A stretch of 64,000 bases of DNA from Bradyrhizobium sp. RD5-C2 (GCF_019972155.1 NZ_BOVL01000057.1:107143-171142), one strand, 5' to 3'; shown: positions 7,218-15,850, numbered from the stretch's first letter. Notes: a model not told the origin generated them from the letters alone. Program-made: numbers and translations.

Positions 7218-10070
7218 ATGGCGTGGCGAAAAGCAATTGCTGTGAACCAGTTGAAGCCCGGCGGAGTCGCGCGCGTCGAGATCGACGGCAAACCGGTTGC
7301 GCTCTATCTGCTTGATGGCGAGGTCTTCGCCACGCATGGCATATGCACGCATGCGCTCGCCTTTCTTGCCGATGGATTCGTCGACGGCGGCACGATCGAG
7401 TGCCCGCTGCACCAGGGTATCTTCGATATCAGATCGGGAAAGGCGCTCTGCTCGCCGGTCACGCAGGACCTCGAGACCTACGCGGTCAAGGTCAGGGATG
7501 GCGAGGTATTTGTCGATCTCGATGGAAACAAGAAGGCTGCGCCGAAGGATCAGGCGGAGGCCTGCACCCCGAGGGGGGCGCCGTCCCGCGGGGCGGTCGT
7601 CGTCGTGGGCGCCGGTCAGGCGGCTGCAGTGGCAATTCGCAGCATGCGGGCCAGTGGCTTCACCGGCACGATCAATCTCGTCGGCAAAGAGAAGCATCTG
7701 CCGTACGAGCGTCCACCGCTTTCAAAGGATATTCTCCTTGGAAAAGCGGCGATCGAATCCTGCCGGCGTCTGGCTGAAGCCGATGTTGCTTCCCTCGACG
7801 TCAAGACCCATCTCGGGTGCTCCGTTGCCCGGATCGATCCGGCCGCCAGGATCGCATTCCTGAGTAACGGGACCGAGCTTCGATATGATGCGCTTCTGCT
7901 GGCGACCGGCGGCGTTCCGCGGCGGCTTTCCATTGCTGGCGCCGATCTGCCGGGAGTGCACTATCTGCGCACGATCGAGGATGCCAACTTTATCAGGCAA
8001 TCGCTTGCAGGCGCGAAGCGTCTCGTTATCGTCGGCGGCGGCTTCATCGGTCTTGAACTTGCTTCCGTCGCTGCGACGCTCGGGGTCACCACCGTCCTCC
8101 TCGAACGCGAAACCGAACTGATGGCCCGCGTGCTGCCTCCATCATTGGGACGCAGCTTTCGCTCCCTTGGTGAGCGCCACGGCGTCTCGGTTCTGCGGGG
8201 TGTACAGGTTCAGGATATCCGCCGCGACGGTGAGGGTCTGGTGGTCAATACCTCCGCCGGCGCTTTCGCTGCAGATACCATCTGCGTCGGTGTCGGGTTG
8301 GCCCCCGAGACGGAACTGGCGGCCGCGGCCGGCTGCGCGGTGGATGGGGGGATCGTTGTCGACGCCGAGCAAAGGACCAGCATCGCGGGAATCTGGGCAG
8401 CGGGCGACTGCGCACTGCATTGCCGTCCGGTCAGCGGGCGCTCCCGCCGTTTTGAGAGTTGGCACAATGCGGAGCAGCAAGGTGCAGCCGCCGGGCAATC
8501 GATCGCCGGGGCGCCGCCGAACACGGATGCGCAGGCTCCCTGGTTCTGGACCGACCAGTTCGGCCTGAACATTCAGATACTCGGGGTCTCGTCACCGGGC
8601 GACAAGGTCGCGCTCACAGGTCGCGATGGCGAACCCGGCGCCGTCTACCGCACGATTGATCCGGACACCGGACGGCTTACCAGCGTGGTCGCGTTTTCCA
8701 ATCCCGCCGCGATACGGCAGGCGCGCAAGGAGCTCGAAAACCCTGACATGTTCGATATCGCCAAGGTTTCCGCTGCTCTGCTCACGAGTGACGGCAAAGA
8801 GGAGAATACCCAGGTGGTGAACGAGAGGTCGGTGACGACGACGTCGAAGCAATTCGTCTGGCCATCCGAGGGGCTCACCAGGGTGCCTGATTGGGTCTAC
8901 ACGGACAACGACATCTACCGGCGCGAAGTCGAAAAGATCTTTCACGGGCGAACATGGAATTACGTCGCGCTGGAGAGCGAGATTCCCGAAATTGGCGATT
9001 TCATCCGTTCGAATGTAGGGCCGACGCCCGTCGTCGTATCGCGCGCCGAGGACGGTTCGATCAACGTCTTCGAGAATCGCTGTGCTCATCGCGCGGCCGA
9101 GTTCTGTCGCGAGCTGAGCGGCAACGCCAAGGAGTTCGTCTGTCCCTATCATCAGTGGTCCTACGACCTGAAGGGCAATCTGGCGGGGGTGCCGTTCCGC
9201 CGGGGGGTCGACGGCAAGGGCGGAATGCCGCGCGATTTCAAGAATGCAGACCATGGGCTGAGGCAGCTGAAAGTCACGACCCATCGTGGTGTCGTGTTCG
9301 CGTCGTACTGCGACGACATGGAGCCGTTGGCCGAATATCTCGGACCGGAGATTCTCCGCGAGTTCGAGGCAACCTTCGACGGGCGGAAGCCCAAGGTGCT
9401 CGGTCACTATCGCCACAGTCTTCCGGGAAACTGGAAGCTCTATCACGAGAACCTCAAGGACCCGTATCACGCAACGCTGCTGCACACGTTTCTGGTGACG
9501 TTCGGCCTGCTGGTGGCCGGCAACAAGTCGTCGATGATCGCCGATCCCTCCGGCCGGCATGGCGTGATGGCGTCGGCAAAGTCGGACGTCAGCAAGCTCG
9601 ACGACAACACCAAGAAGGAGATGCGCGCCTACAAGGAAGGCATGCAGCTCGAGGAGCCGCGCTTCATGGATTTCGTCAATGAGTTCGACAGTCCCTGGTC
9701 GGTGACCATGACGACGATCTGGCCCAATCTCATCGTGCAACGGGAGATGAACACCTTGGGCGTTCGGCAGATCGTCCCGACGGGACCGAACGAGTTCATC
9801 ATGAAGTGGACCATGTTCGGCTTCGAGGGTGACGATGAGGAAATGACCCGTCATCGGTTGCGGCAAGGCAATCTGATGGGGCCGGCAGGCTTCCTTGGCC
9901 TCGAAGACAATGAAGCCATCAAGTTCGTGCAGGACGGCATGCTTGCGGTCCCCGATGGCCAACATGTGGTCGAACTGGACCCCGGGGTCATCGGCACCGC
10001 AGACACCTTGATCTCCGAGGCGTCGATACGCGCGATGTATCAGCATTGGCGCAGCGCGATGGAACTCTAA
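7218..10070 (+). CDS. Self-contained Rieske oxygenase: ferredoxin + FAD reductase + oxygenase alpha subunit in one chain (probable 6-hydroxypicolinate 3-hydroxylase)
   Basis: A 950-residue three-domain protein. Residues 1-105 form a Rieske ferredoxin (Cys43-x-His45, Cys62-x2-His65). Residues 125-510 form a FAD/NAD(P)H reductase, with GAGQAA at 131, an ATGG, GGGFIGLE at 273 and AAGDCA near 395. Residues 540-950 are an oxygenase alpha subunit with a second Rieske site (Cys622-x-His624, Cys642-x2-His645) and the mononuclear-iron motif Asp748, His751, His756. Electrons could pass from NAD(P)H to the active iron within one chain. A small subunit follows 6 bp downstream. The pathway logic suggests C3 hydroxylation of a 6-hydroxypicolinate-like ring. 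The ATG at 7218 has GAGG six bases upstream and lies just after the promoter. The junction carries an internal start signal (see 8798-8819). The substrate is inferred. Confidence 0.85.
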   Translation: MAWRKAIAVNQLKPGGVARVEIDGKPVALYLLDGEVFATHGICTHALAFLADGFVDGGTIECPLHQGIFDIRSGKALCSPVTQDLETYAVKVRDGEVFVDLDGNKKAAPKDQAEACTPRGAPSRGAVVVVGAGQAAAVAIRSMRASGFTGTINLVGKEKHLPYERPPLSKDILLGKAAIESCRRLAEADVASLDVKTHLGCSVARIDPAARIAFLSNGTELRYDALLLATGGVPRRLSIAGADLPGVHYLRTIEDANFIRQSLAGAKRLVIVGGGFIGLELASVAATLGVTTVLLERETELMARVLPPSLGRSFRSLGERHGVSVLRGVQVQDIRRDGEGLVVNTSAGAFAADTICVGVGLAPETELAAAAGCAVDGGIVVDAEQRTSIAGIWAAGDCALHCRPVSGRSRRFESWHNAEQQGAAAGQSIAGAPPNTDAQAPWFWTDQFGLNIQILGVSSPGDKVALTGRDGEPGAVYRTIDPDTGRLTSVVAFSNPAAIRQARKELENPDMFDIAKVSAALLTSDGKEENTQVVNERSVTTTSKQFVWPSEGLTRVPDWVYTDNDIYRREVEKIFHGRTWNYVALESEIPEIGDFIRSNVGPTPVVVSRAEDGSINVFENRCAHRAAEFCRELSGNAKEFVCPYHQWSYDLKGNLAGVPFRRGVDGKGGMPRDFKNADHGLRQLKVTTHRGVVFASYCDDMEPLAEYLGPEILREFEATFDGRKPKVLGHYRHSLPGNWKLYHENLKDPYHATLLHTFLVTFGLLVAGNKSSMIADPSGRHGVMASAKSDVSKLDDNTKKEMRAYKEGMQLEEPRFMDFVNEFDSPWSVTMTTIWPNLIVQREMNTLGVRQIVPTGPNEFIMKWTMFGFEGDDEEMTRHRLRQGNLMGPAGFLGLEDNEAIKFVQDGMLAVPDGQHVVELDPGVIGTADTLISEASIRAMYQHWRSAMEL
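8798..8819 (+). promoter_or_regulatory. Internal Shine-Dalgarno and GTG codons at the reductase/oxygenase junction
   Basis: AGAGGAG (8798-8804) lies nine bases before an in-frame GTG (8814), and a second GTG follows at 8817. This is exactly where the linker between reductase and alpha subunit begins (residues 533-534). It looks like the retained start of a once separate alpha-subunit gene, and could still give a free alpha subunit of about 417 residues alongside the fusion. Confidence 0.55.
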
Positions 10071-10076
10071 CGAGAG

Positions 10077-10604
10077 ATGCGGGCTATTCAGATGTTGGCC
10101 ACCGATCCCACCTACACGGCACAAATTCACCAGCTGCTGCTTCGGAGCGCAATCGAGCAGTTCAATTGCGAATATGCGGCCGCCCTCGACGAGCAGCGGC
10201 TCTCGGACTGGAGCGAGATGTTCACGCCGGACGCGAGCTATGTCGTTTTGTCGCGCGAGAATGAGGATCGCGGCCACCCGGTCGGCCTCATCTATTGCGA
10301 GAATAGGGGCATGATTCGCGATCGGGCGTTCGCGCTGGAGAAAACCGCCATGTTTGCGCCGCGGTACCTTCGTCACTTGATCAGCAATCTGCAGCTGCTC
10401 GGCGAAGATGAGCACGGAAACATCAAGGCCCGGGCGAACTATATCGTCCTGCAGGTCCTGTTCGATCGCCCTGACGCGACCATTCACCAGGTCGGAACCT
10501 ATCACGACGTGTTTCGGCGTTCCGACGAAGGCCTCAAGCTCAAGCAACGGCGCTGCGTTTACGACAATCTGCTCGTTCCCAACGCGCTTTGCATTCCGGT
10601 GTAG
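10077..10604 (+). CDS. Rieske oxygenase small (beta) subunit
   Basis: A 175-residue protein of the aromatic-ring-hydroxylating oxygenase beta family (NTF2-like fold). It shows an N-terminal helix with FNCEYAAALDEQRLSDWSEMF, then DASYVVLSREN, and the C-terminal KLKQRRCVYDN typical of these subunits. It should give an alpha-beta assembly with the fusion protein, six bases upstream. I took the ATG at 10077; a later ATG at 10092 is possible. It has no metal-binding residues, as is normal for a structural subunit. Confidence 0.85.
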   Translation: MRAIQMLATDPTYTAQIHQLLLRSAIEQFNCEYAAALDEQRLSDWSEMFTPDASYVVLSRENEDRGHPVGLIYCENRGMIRDRAFALEKTAMFAPRYLRHLISNLQLLGEDEHGNIKARANYIVLQVLFDRPDATIHQVGTYHDVFRRSDEGLKLKQRRCVYDNLLVPNALCIPV

Positions 10605-10684
10605 AGCCGCTTGCGATCAGGGGACAATCACTGTGACCTTCGTGACGTCGGGAACGTTTTGGCAGAGCGCATGAGAGGATCATC

Positions 10685-13063
10685 ATGAGCGGGGACGGGG
10701 CGGTCGGTGAAGGTATCGGGGCGCGAGCGCGGCGCAAGGAGGATGCCCGGCACTTGCGCGGCCGGGGCCGGTTCGTCGGTGACATCCATATGCCGGGGCT
10801 GCGGGAAGTGGCATTCCTGCGCAGTCCAGTCGCGCATGCGAGGATCCTGTCGAAGACAAAATCGCCGGATCACGCCGTCGAGACCTTCTTCTCCGACGAT
10901 CTCGTCGGGGTCGCGCCGATCGTTACGCGATCGTCCATTCCAGGGTACAAGGTCTCGCAATATCCGATCCTGGCCACCGACAAGGTGCGCTTCGTCGGCG
11001 AACCCGTTGCCATGTGCGTGGCAAAAAATCGCGCGATCGCGGAAGACCTGATCGAGCAAGTCGAGATCGGCTACGACGAACTGCCGGCGATCGCTTCTTG
11101 CGCGGGCGGTCGTCGCGAGAACGCGGAACTTCTGCATCCGGAGTGGGGCGACAACCTGTTCCTGGAGACTTTCTTCGACAGCGGCGTCGACCAGGTCATC
11201 GCCACCGCGCCGGTCTCGGTCGAGCTCGGGATGTCGTGCGCCCGGCAGGCGATGCATCCCATGGAGGGCAAGGGCGTGCTGGCCTGGTGGGATGATCGCG
11301 CCGATCAGCTCGTGGTGCACACCTCCACCCAGGTGCCGCACTTGATACGAGCCGGGCTCGCCGAGTGTCTCGGGATTGCGCAGGCGCAAATCAGGGTCGC
11401 TCCGCCGGACGTCGGAGGCGGCTTCGGCTACAAGTGCCTGTTGCAGCCCGAGGAGGTTGCGGTCGCCTGGCTGGCTGCGACCTTCAAGAAGCCATTCCGT
11501 TGGACCGAGGATCGCAGGGAGCATCTCGTCGCCGGCGCCAACGCACGGCAGCACGAATACCATATCAAGGCTTATGCTGACACGCAGGGGCGACTTCTCG
11601 CGCTGGACGCGGAAGTGTCCGTCGACACCGGCGCTTACTCGGTGTGGCCATTCACCGCCTGCCTGGAAGCTGCGCAGGCTGGAGGAAACCTGCCCGGACC
11701 GTATCATCTGGCTGCCTACCGGTGCCGTACTTATTCGGTTGCGACCAACAAGCCGCCTTTCGCGCCGTATCGCGGTGTCGCGCGGCCGGGCGTCTGCTTT
11801 GCAATGGAGCAGGTCATTGACGCGATCGCGCAGAAGGTCGGTCGCGAAGCATGGGAAGTCCGCCGGGACAATCTGGTCCCGGCTTCGGCGATGCCATACA
11901 CCAACATCACGAACAAGCATTACGACTCCGGTGACTACCCGGAGGCGCTCGTTGCTGCCAAGAACATGATCGGTCTCGAGGCATTCCGCGCGGGACCGAA
12001 GCGCGACGACAAGGGACGTTACCTCGGCATCGGGTTCGCCAGTTTCACGGAGCAGTCCGCGCACGGCACCAAGGTGTTTGCGTCCTGGGGATTGCCGCTG
12101 GTGCCGGGGTTCGATCAGGCGCATGTGAAGCTGACGCCGGACGGTGCGCTGGAAGTTGCGGCGGGCATCCATACCATCGGGCAGGGCCTGGAAACCACGC
12201 TGGCGCAGATCGCTCACGAGCAGACGCGTGTTCCGCTCAAGCACATCAGGGTCACGCTCGGCGATACGGCGATGACCCCGTTCTCGACCGGTGCCTACGC
12301 ATCGCGCGGGATCGTCATGTCGGGCGGTGCGGTCTCGCGGGCCGCCGAGGTCGTTGCGGGCCGGATCAAGTCGATTGCCGCGCATTTGCTGCAAGTCGAG
12401 CCGGCCGCCGTCGGATTTGCCGAGGGGCGGATCTTTGCGGCGAATGCCAGTGTCTCCTACGAGGATGTCGGACGTGCCTGGTATCTTCGCCCGGACCAGC
12501 TTCCCGAGACCGTGAACACGGCAGGCCTCGAGGCGACCGAAGGATACAAGCCGGACGTCGATACGGGCGTGTTTTCTTATGCCACGCACGCCGTGCGGCT
12601 CGCGGTTGACGCCGAGACTGGTCTCGTCGAGATCCTCGACTATGCGATCGTCGAGGATTGCGGACGCATGGTCAATCCGATGATTGTCGAGGGGCAGACC
12701 TATGGAGGGGCGGCGCAAGGTATTGGCACCGCGCTGTTCGAAGAGAGCCCGTACGACGACAACGCTCAACCGCTCGCCTCGACGCTGCTCGATTATATTC
12801 TGCCTGGTCCGACCGAGCTGCCGAGCTTCCGCATCGACCATCGCGAGACACTGTCGCCTTACTCGGCTCACGGAATCAAGGGCGTCGGCGAGGGCGGCGC
12901 AATCGCGCCGCCTGCTGCGATCGTCAACGCGATCAACGATGCCTTGTCGCCACTCAGCGCTGCGATACGCCAGGTACCTGCGAGCCCACGGCGGATCCGT
13001 GACGCAATTCGGCGCGCGCGTCCGTCGCAGGCGGCAGCTCCTGAAGCGGGCGTCGCGCGATGA
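10685..13063 (+). CDS. Molybdenum hydroxylase large subunit (xanthine dehydrogenase/CoxL family; probable picolinate 6-hydroxylase)
   Basis: A 792-residue molybdopterin-binding catalytic subunit. N-terminal ARRKEDARHLRGRG and FVGDIHMPG are typical of the family entry region. GGGFGYKC near residue 245 and PYRGVARP near residue 361 line the cofactor, and GVGEGGAI near residue 736 holds the catalytic glutamate. It would hydroxylate a ring carbon next to nitrogen using water, passing electrons to the Fe-S and FAD subunits encoded next. It has no GATG-overlap with the Rieske beta subunit (80 bp gap), and a GAGAGG site precedes the ATG. In context the likely reaction is picolinate to 6-hydroxypicolinate; nicotinate or another N-heterocycle is the alternative. 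Confidence 0.85.
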   Translation: MSGDGAVGEGIGARARRKEDARHLRGRGRFVGDIHMPGLREVAFLRSPVAHARILSKTKSPDHAVETFFSDDLVGVAPIVTRSSIPGYKVSQYPILATDKVRFVGEPVAMCVAKNRAIAEDLIEQVEIGYDELPAIASCAGGRRENAELLHPEWGDNLFLETFFDSGVDQVIATAPVSVELGMSCARQAMHPMEGKGVLAWWDDRADQLVVHTSTQVPHLIRAGLAECLGIAQAQIRVAPPDVGGGFGYKCLLQPEEVAVAWLAATFKKPFRWTEDRREHLVAGANARQHEYHIKAYADTQGRLLALDAEVSVDTGAYSVWPFTACLEAAQAGGNLPGPYHLAAYRCRTYSVATNKPPFAPYRGVARPGVCFAMEQVIDAIAQKVGREAWEVRRDNLVPASAMPYTNITNKHYDSGDYPEALVAAKNMIGLEAFRAGPKRDDKGRYLGIGFASFTEQSAHGTKVFASWGLPLVPGFDQAHVKLTPDGALEVAAGIHTIGQGLETTLAQIAHEQTRVPLKHIRVTLGDTAMTPFSTGAYASRGIVMSGGAVSRAAEVVAGRIKSIAAHLLQVEPAAVGFAEGRIFAANASVSYEDVGRAWYLRPDQLPETVNTAGLEATEGYKPDVDTGVFSYATHAVRLAVDAETGLVEILDYAIVEDCGRMVNPMIVEGQTYGGAAQGIGTALFEESPYDDNAQPLASTLLDYILPGPTELPSFRIDHRETLSPYSAHGIKGVGEGGAIAPPAAIVNAINDALSPLSAAIRQVPASPRRIRDAIRRARPSQAAAPEAGVAR

Positions 13064-13899
13064 AGTCGTCGGCGTTCGAGCTCAAGCATGCACGGACCCT
13101 CGGCGAGGCAACCGAACTCCTCGCGGCGGCCGATGGCGACGCCAAGGTGTTGGCTGGCGGCCAGTCGCTGGTCCCGATGCTGAACCTGAGACTGGCCCGG
13201 CCCAAACTGTTGGTCGACATCAAGCGCGCGTCCGGCTTTCGTGAGCTTGCGGCCGACGACAGGGTGTTCTCGATCGGCGCCGGATGGACCCACGCCGAGA
13301 TCGAGGATGGCGTGCTGGAGGACCCGACACGCGGGCTGCTGCGATCCGTCGCACACGGAATCGCCTACAGAGCGGTGCGCAATCGCGGCACCATGGGCGG
13401 AAGCCTGGCGCATGCCGATCCGGCCGCAGACTGGGTCTCGACGCTGGCGGCGCTGGGGGCAACGATCGTCGTCCAGGGTGGCGGCGAACGGCCGAAGCGT
13501 CATGCCGCCGAGAGCTTCGTCGACGGAGCATTTGCGACCAAGCTCGGCGAGAGCGAAATCATTTCCGCGATCGAAGTCCCGCGGCTGTCGGTGGATGCAT
13601 CGTGGGCCTACCACAAGATTTGCCGCAAGACCGGCGAATTCGCCAGTGCGATCGGCGTTGTCGTTCTCGATCCGAAGGGAGGCCTGCAGCGGGTTCTTGC
13701 CGGTGCGACCAGCGGTTCACCGGTGCTGCTGCCTAATACCGCCGCACGTCTCGCCGAGGCGGGGCCACGCGCGGCATGCGAGATCGTCGCAGAGGAAATC
13801 CGCGTCGTTCTGCCGAATCTTGATCTCGACACGCAGGAATTGCACGCGGTCGCGGTTCGCCGGGCTTTGGCAACCTTGGGTGAAGGACAGCGCCGATGA
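13060..13899 (+). CDS. Molybdenum hydroxylase FAD-binding medium subunit (CoxM-like)
   Basis: A 279-residue flavoprotein subunit. GGQSLVPMLNLRL near residue 32 and NRGTMGGSLAHADP near residue 109 are the two FAD-binding signatures of the CO dehydrogenase medium-subunit family. The gene overlaps the large-subunit stop by four bases (ATGA) and is itself overlapped by the next gene in the same way. Equal amounts of the three subunits are therefore expected. It carries electrons from the Fe-S clusters to the external acceptor. Confidence 0.9.
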   Translation: MKSSAFELKHARTLGEATELLAAADGDAKVLAGGQSLVPMLNLRLARPKLLVDIKRASGFRELAADDRVFSIGAGWTHAEIEDGVLEDPTRGLLRSVAHGIAYRAVRNRGTMGGSLAHADPAADWVSTLAALGATIVVQGGGERPKRHAAESFVDGAFATKLGESEIISAIEVPRLSVDASWAYHKICRKTGEFASAIGVVVLDPKGGLQRVLAGATSGSPVLLPNTAARLAEAGPRAACEIVAEEIRVVLPNLDLDTQELHAVAVRRALATLGEGQRR

Positions 13900-15035
13900 C
13901 GCAGGTGTCGATGACGGTCAATGGAGGCGCCGTCGTGGCGGACGTCGAGCCGCGCACGCTCTTGGCCGACTTCCTGCGCGGCGAGATGCAACTCACCGGA
14001 ACGCATCTCGGATGCGAGCAGGGTGTCTGCGGCGCCTGTACCGTTGTGCTCGACGGCAGGATCCAGCGGTCGTGCATCACATTTGCCGCCGATTGCGATG
14101 GCGCCGACGTCACCACGATCGAAGGCTTTGACGATGATCCAACCATGCAGGAACTGCGGGAGGCGTTTTCCGAGCACCACGCCCTGCAATGCGGCTTTTG
14201 CACACCGGGAATGTTGACGACGGCACGAGATATCGTGCTTCGGCTCGGCGATATCGATGAGCGCGCCCTGCGTGAGGAACTCTCCGGCAATCTCTGCCGA
14301 TGCACCGGTTATGTCGGGATCGTCGCCGCGGTCAAGAAAGTCGCCGCTGGGAAGAAGCCCGATGTCGCGGCGGCTGCGGCTCCGGTAATCAGCAGGCTCG
14401 ACGGCCCAAGGTCGCCACCGGCGCCGTCGTCTCCACAGACAAATGGCCCGGTGACGCGCACGCCTGTTCCAGCCATGGCGGCATCGGTTGGTGAATCCGC
14501 AGGCGGCACCTCAATTGAGGAACGGGTGCGGGTTGCTGCGCCGGCCGAAAAGGTTTGGAGCCTGCTTTCGGACCTCCAACGGGTGGTCCCGTGTGTGCCC
14601 GGAGCCGAGATCACGTCGCTCGACGGAGAAGATCTTGTCGGCAAGGTCAGGATCGCACTGGGCCCGATCAAGGTCACTTTCAACGGCCAGGCAAAGGTCG
14701 GGATGGATACCTCCAAGCGGGAGGGATGGCTGACCGGCCGCGGGCGTGATGCCGGGCAGGGCTCGTCCGCGGAGGGCAGCGCGCGCTGGACCGTCGTCGC
14801 TGACGGGGCAAGCGCGTCTGTGATTGCGGTCGTCCTGACCTGGAAGCTGAGCGGGCCGCTCGCGCAATTCAACCGAGCCGGACTGGTGCATGACGTTGTG
14901 CGTCGGTTGGCGGCGACATTCGCCGAGAACCTCGAAGCCGCCATTACCGGGGCGGCTCCGCCTCGCCGAAAGGCGCTCGGTGGCCTCGGATTGATCTGGT
15001 CCGTCATCAAGGCGCGCTTGTTCTCAGGGAGCTAG
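13896..15035 (+). CDS. Molybdenum hydroxylase [2Fe-2S] subunit fused to a CoxG-like (SRPBCC) domain
   Basis: A 379-residue fusion. Residues 1-150 are a standard two-cluster small subunit: plant-type cluster Cys40, 45, 48, 60, and alpha-helical cluster Cys99, 102, 134, 136. A Pro/Ala/Ser/Thr-rich linker (about 155-205) leads to a CoxG/SRPBCC domain (IEERVRVAAPAEKVWSLLSDLQ region onward) that ends in a hydrophobic-basic tail (GLIWSVIKARLF). In CO dehydrogenase systems CoxG is a separate protein that helps attach the enzyme to the membrane. The fusion therefore suggests a membrane-tethered hydroxylase feeding the respiratory chain; this is inference. Last gene of the 7218-15035 operon. Confidence 0.88.
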   Translation: MTQVSMTVNGGAVVADVEPRTLLADFLRGEMQLTGTHLGCEQGVCGACTVVLDGRIQRSCITFAADCDGADVTTIEGFDDDPTMQELREAFSEHHALQCGFCTPGMLTTARDIVLRLGDIDERALREELSGNLCRCTGYVGIVAAVKKVAAGKKPDVAAAAAPVISRLDGPRSPPAPSSPQTNGPVTRTPVPAMAASVGESAGGTSIEERVRVAAPAEKVWSLLSDLQRVVPCVPGAEITSLDGEDLVGKVRIALGPIKVTFNGQAKVGMDTSKREGWLTGRGRDAGQGSSAEGSARWTVVADGASASVIAVVLTWKLSGPLAQFNRAGLVHDVVRRLAATFAENLEAAITGAAPPRRKALGGLGLIWSVIKARLFSGS

Positions 15036-15088
15036 GGCCGCCGAGGCGGCCCCATCGACCGTACAACTGCCAGACTTACTCCTGCAAT

Positions 15089-15103
15089 AGAGATGTATAC
15101 TGA
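15089..15103. promoter_or_regulatory. MarR-type operator copy between two convergent gene ends
   Basis: AGAGATGTATACTGA is identical to the 7172 copy, and the flanks are alike too (A-rich downstream). It lies between the stop of the Fe-S/CoxG gene (15035) and the stop of the MarR gene (15125), so it precedes no gene in the direction expected for an operator. A TATACT is present but no good -35. It may be a decoy site, an antisense promoter into marR, or a leftover of rearrangement. Confidence 0.55.
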
Positions 15104-15124
15104 TTAAAATTAGGTCGCTTCCGG

Positions 15125-15670
15125 CTATTCATCCCGGTCGGCCGTCGACTTCCGCCGTCCGGATGCTGAGTTGCTCTCGGGCAGGCTGTATTTGCTGTTG
15201 CCCTCGATCAATTCGGTCACCATCGCCAGAAACGCGGCCCTGAACTCGGGCCGCAGGGGCGCGAGGAAGCGATCCTGCGCACGGCGCATGCTGTCGTACA
15301 TCTTGTCGGCGACCGCCTCGCCCTCCTTGGTCAGGAAGGCCACCATCGAACGCCGGTCGGTTTGGCTGCGTTCGCGCCGCACCAGGCCGCGTTCCGACAG
15401 GCGGTTCAGAACATCTGCTACGTTCGTGCGATCGATGCCCACTTCACCACCCAGCGTGACCTGATCGATCCCGGGGTTGTTGAGCAGGGTCGTGATCAGG
15501 CCGTACTGCACCGGCGTGATGCCGAATTCCTGGCACTCCTCAAGAAAGATCGCCGAGTGGATCTGATGCAGGCGGCGGACCAGGTAGCCTGGGCGCGATG
15601 CCAGTGGCATCCGCGCCATCTCCACCTTGACCTCGGACCTCGTGGAATTGGTGGATGATTGCTTCTTCAA
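15125..15670 (-). CDS. MarR-family repressor, probable regulator of the pyridine cluster (PicR/NicR-like)
   Basis: A 181-residue winged-helix protein. The recognition region DRTNVADVLNRLSERGLVRR and the wing SQTDRRSMVAFLT (about residues 80-115) are typical of MarR, flanked by helices for dimerisation. The charged C-terminal tail is longer than usual. It is divergent from the binding-protein/decarboxylase operon and shares the operator at 15748-15762 with it. NicR and PicR, MarR regulators of nicotinate and picolinate pathways, sit in the same position relative to similar genes. The effector is likely a pathway hydroxypyridine. I took the TTG at 15670, which follows GGAAGGA; a shorter ATG start at 15619 is possible. 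Confidence 0.8.
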   Translation of the reverse strand: MKKQSSTNSTRSEVKVEMARMPLASRPGYLVRRLHQIHSAIFLEECQEFGITPVQYGLITTLLNNPGIDQVTLGGEVGIDRTNVADVLNRLSERGLVRRERSQTDRRSMVAFLTKEGEAVADKMYDSMRRAQDRFLAPLRPEFRAAFLAMVTELIEGNSKYSLPESNSASGRRKSTADRDE

Positions 15671-15727
15671 CGTGCATTCCTTCCATTCTTTAAGCCGTCC
15701 GCGGTCAGCAAATGAGCCGAAGGCCTC

Positions 15728-15762
15728 TTGACGGGCGACCTAATTACTCAGTATACATCTCT
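15728..15762 (+). promoter_or_regulatory. Promoter and MarR-type operator for the lower-pathway operon, shared with marR
   Basis: TTGACG (15728-15733) and TATACA (15752-15757) are 18 bp apart and face rightward. TCAGTATACATCTCT (15748-15762) covers the -10. The same element read leftward gives TATACT for marR. One site could therefore repress the catabolic operon and give autorepression. Confidence 0.65.
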
Positions 15763-15850
15763 TTATCGCGAACGGTACTGCCGATTCTAGGATTGACCTG
15801 AGAATAACAACAATAAGATGGCGGCGCGCGAGGCAAACGGAGGATGGCTC

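Noticed and set aside
8592..12871. Very long minus-strand frames (651 and 747 codons) opposite the Rieske and molybdenum-hydroxylase genes
   Set aside because: They are antisense shadows of GC-rich coding sequence. The plus-strand proteins carry full family motifs, whereas these have none.
10685..15035. Nicotinate hydroxylase (NicAB) as the role of the molybdenum enzyme
   Set aside because: The downstream enzyme for 6-hydroxynicotinate (NicC, a flavin monooxygenase) is absent, while an aromatic decarboxylase and a Rieske oxygenase are present. A picolinate-type substrate fits better, though not proven.
7157..15103. The near-identical sequences at 7172 and 15089 as ends of a mobile element
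   Set aside because: They are short, stand in the same orientation, and no transposase or target-site duplication is visible. The position of other copies at promoters fits operators better.
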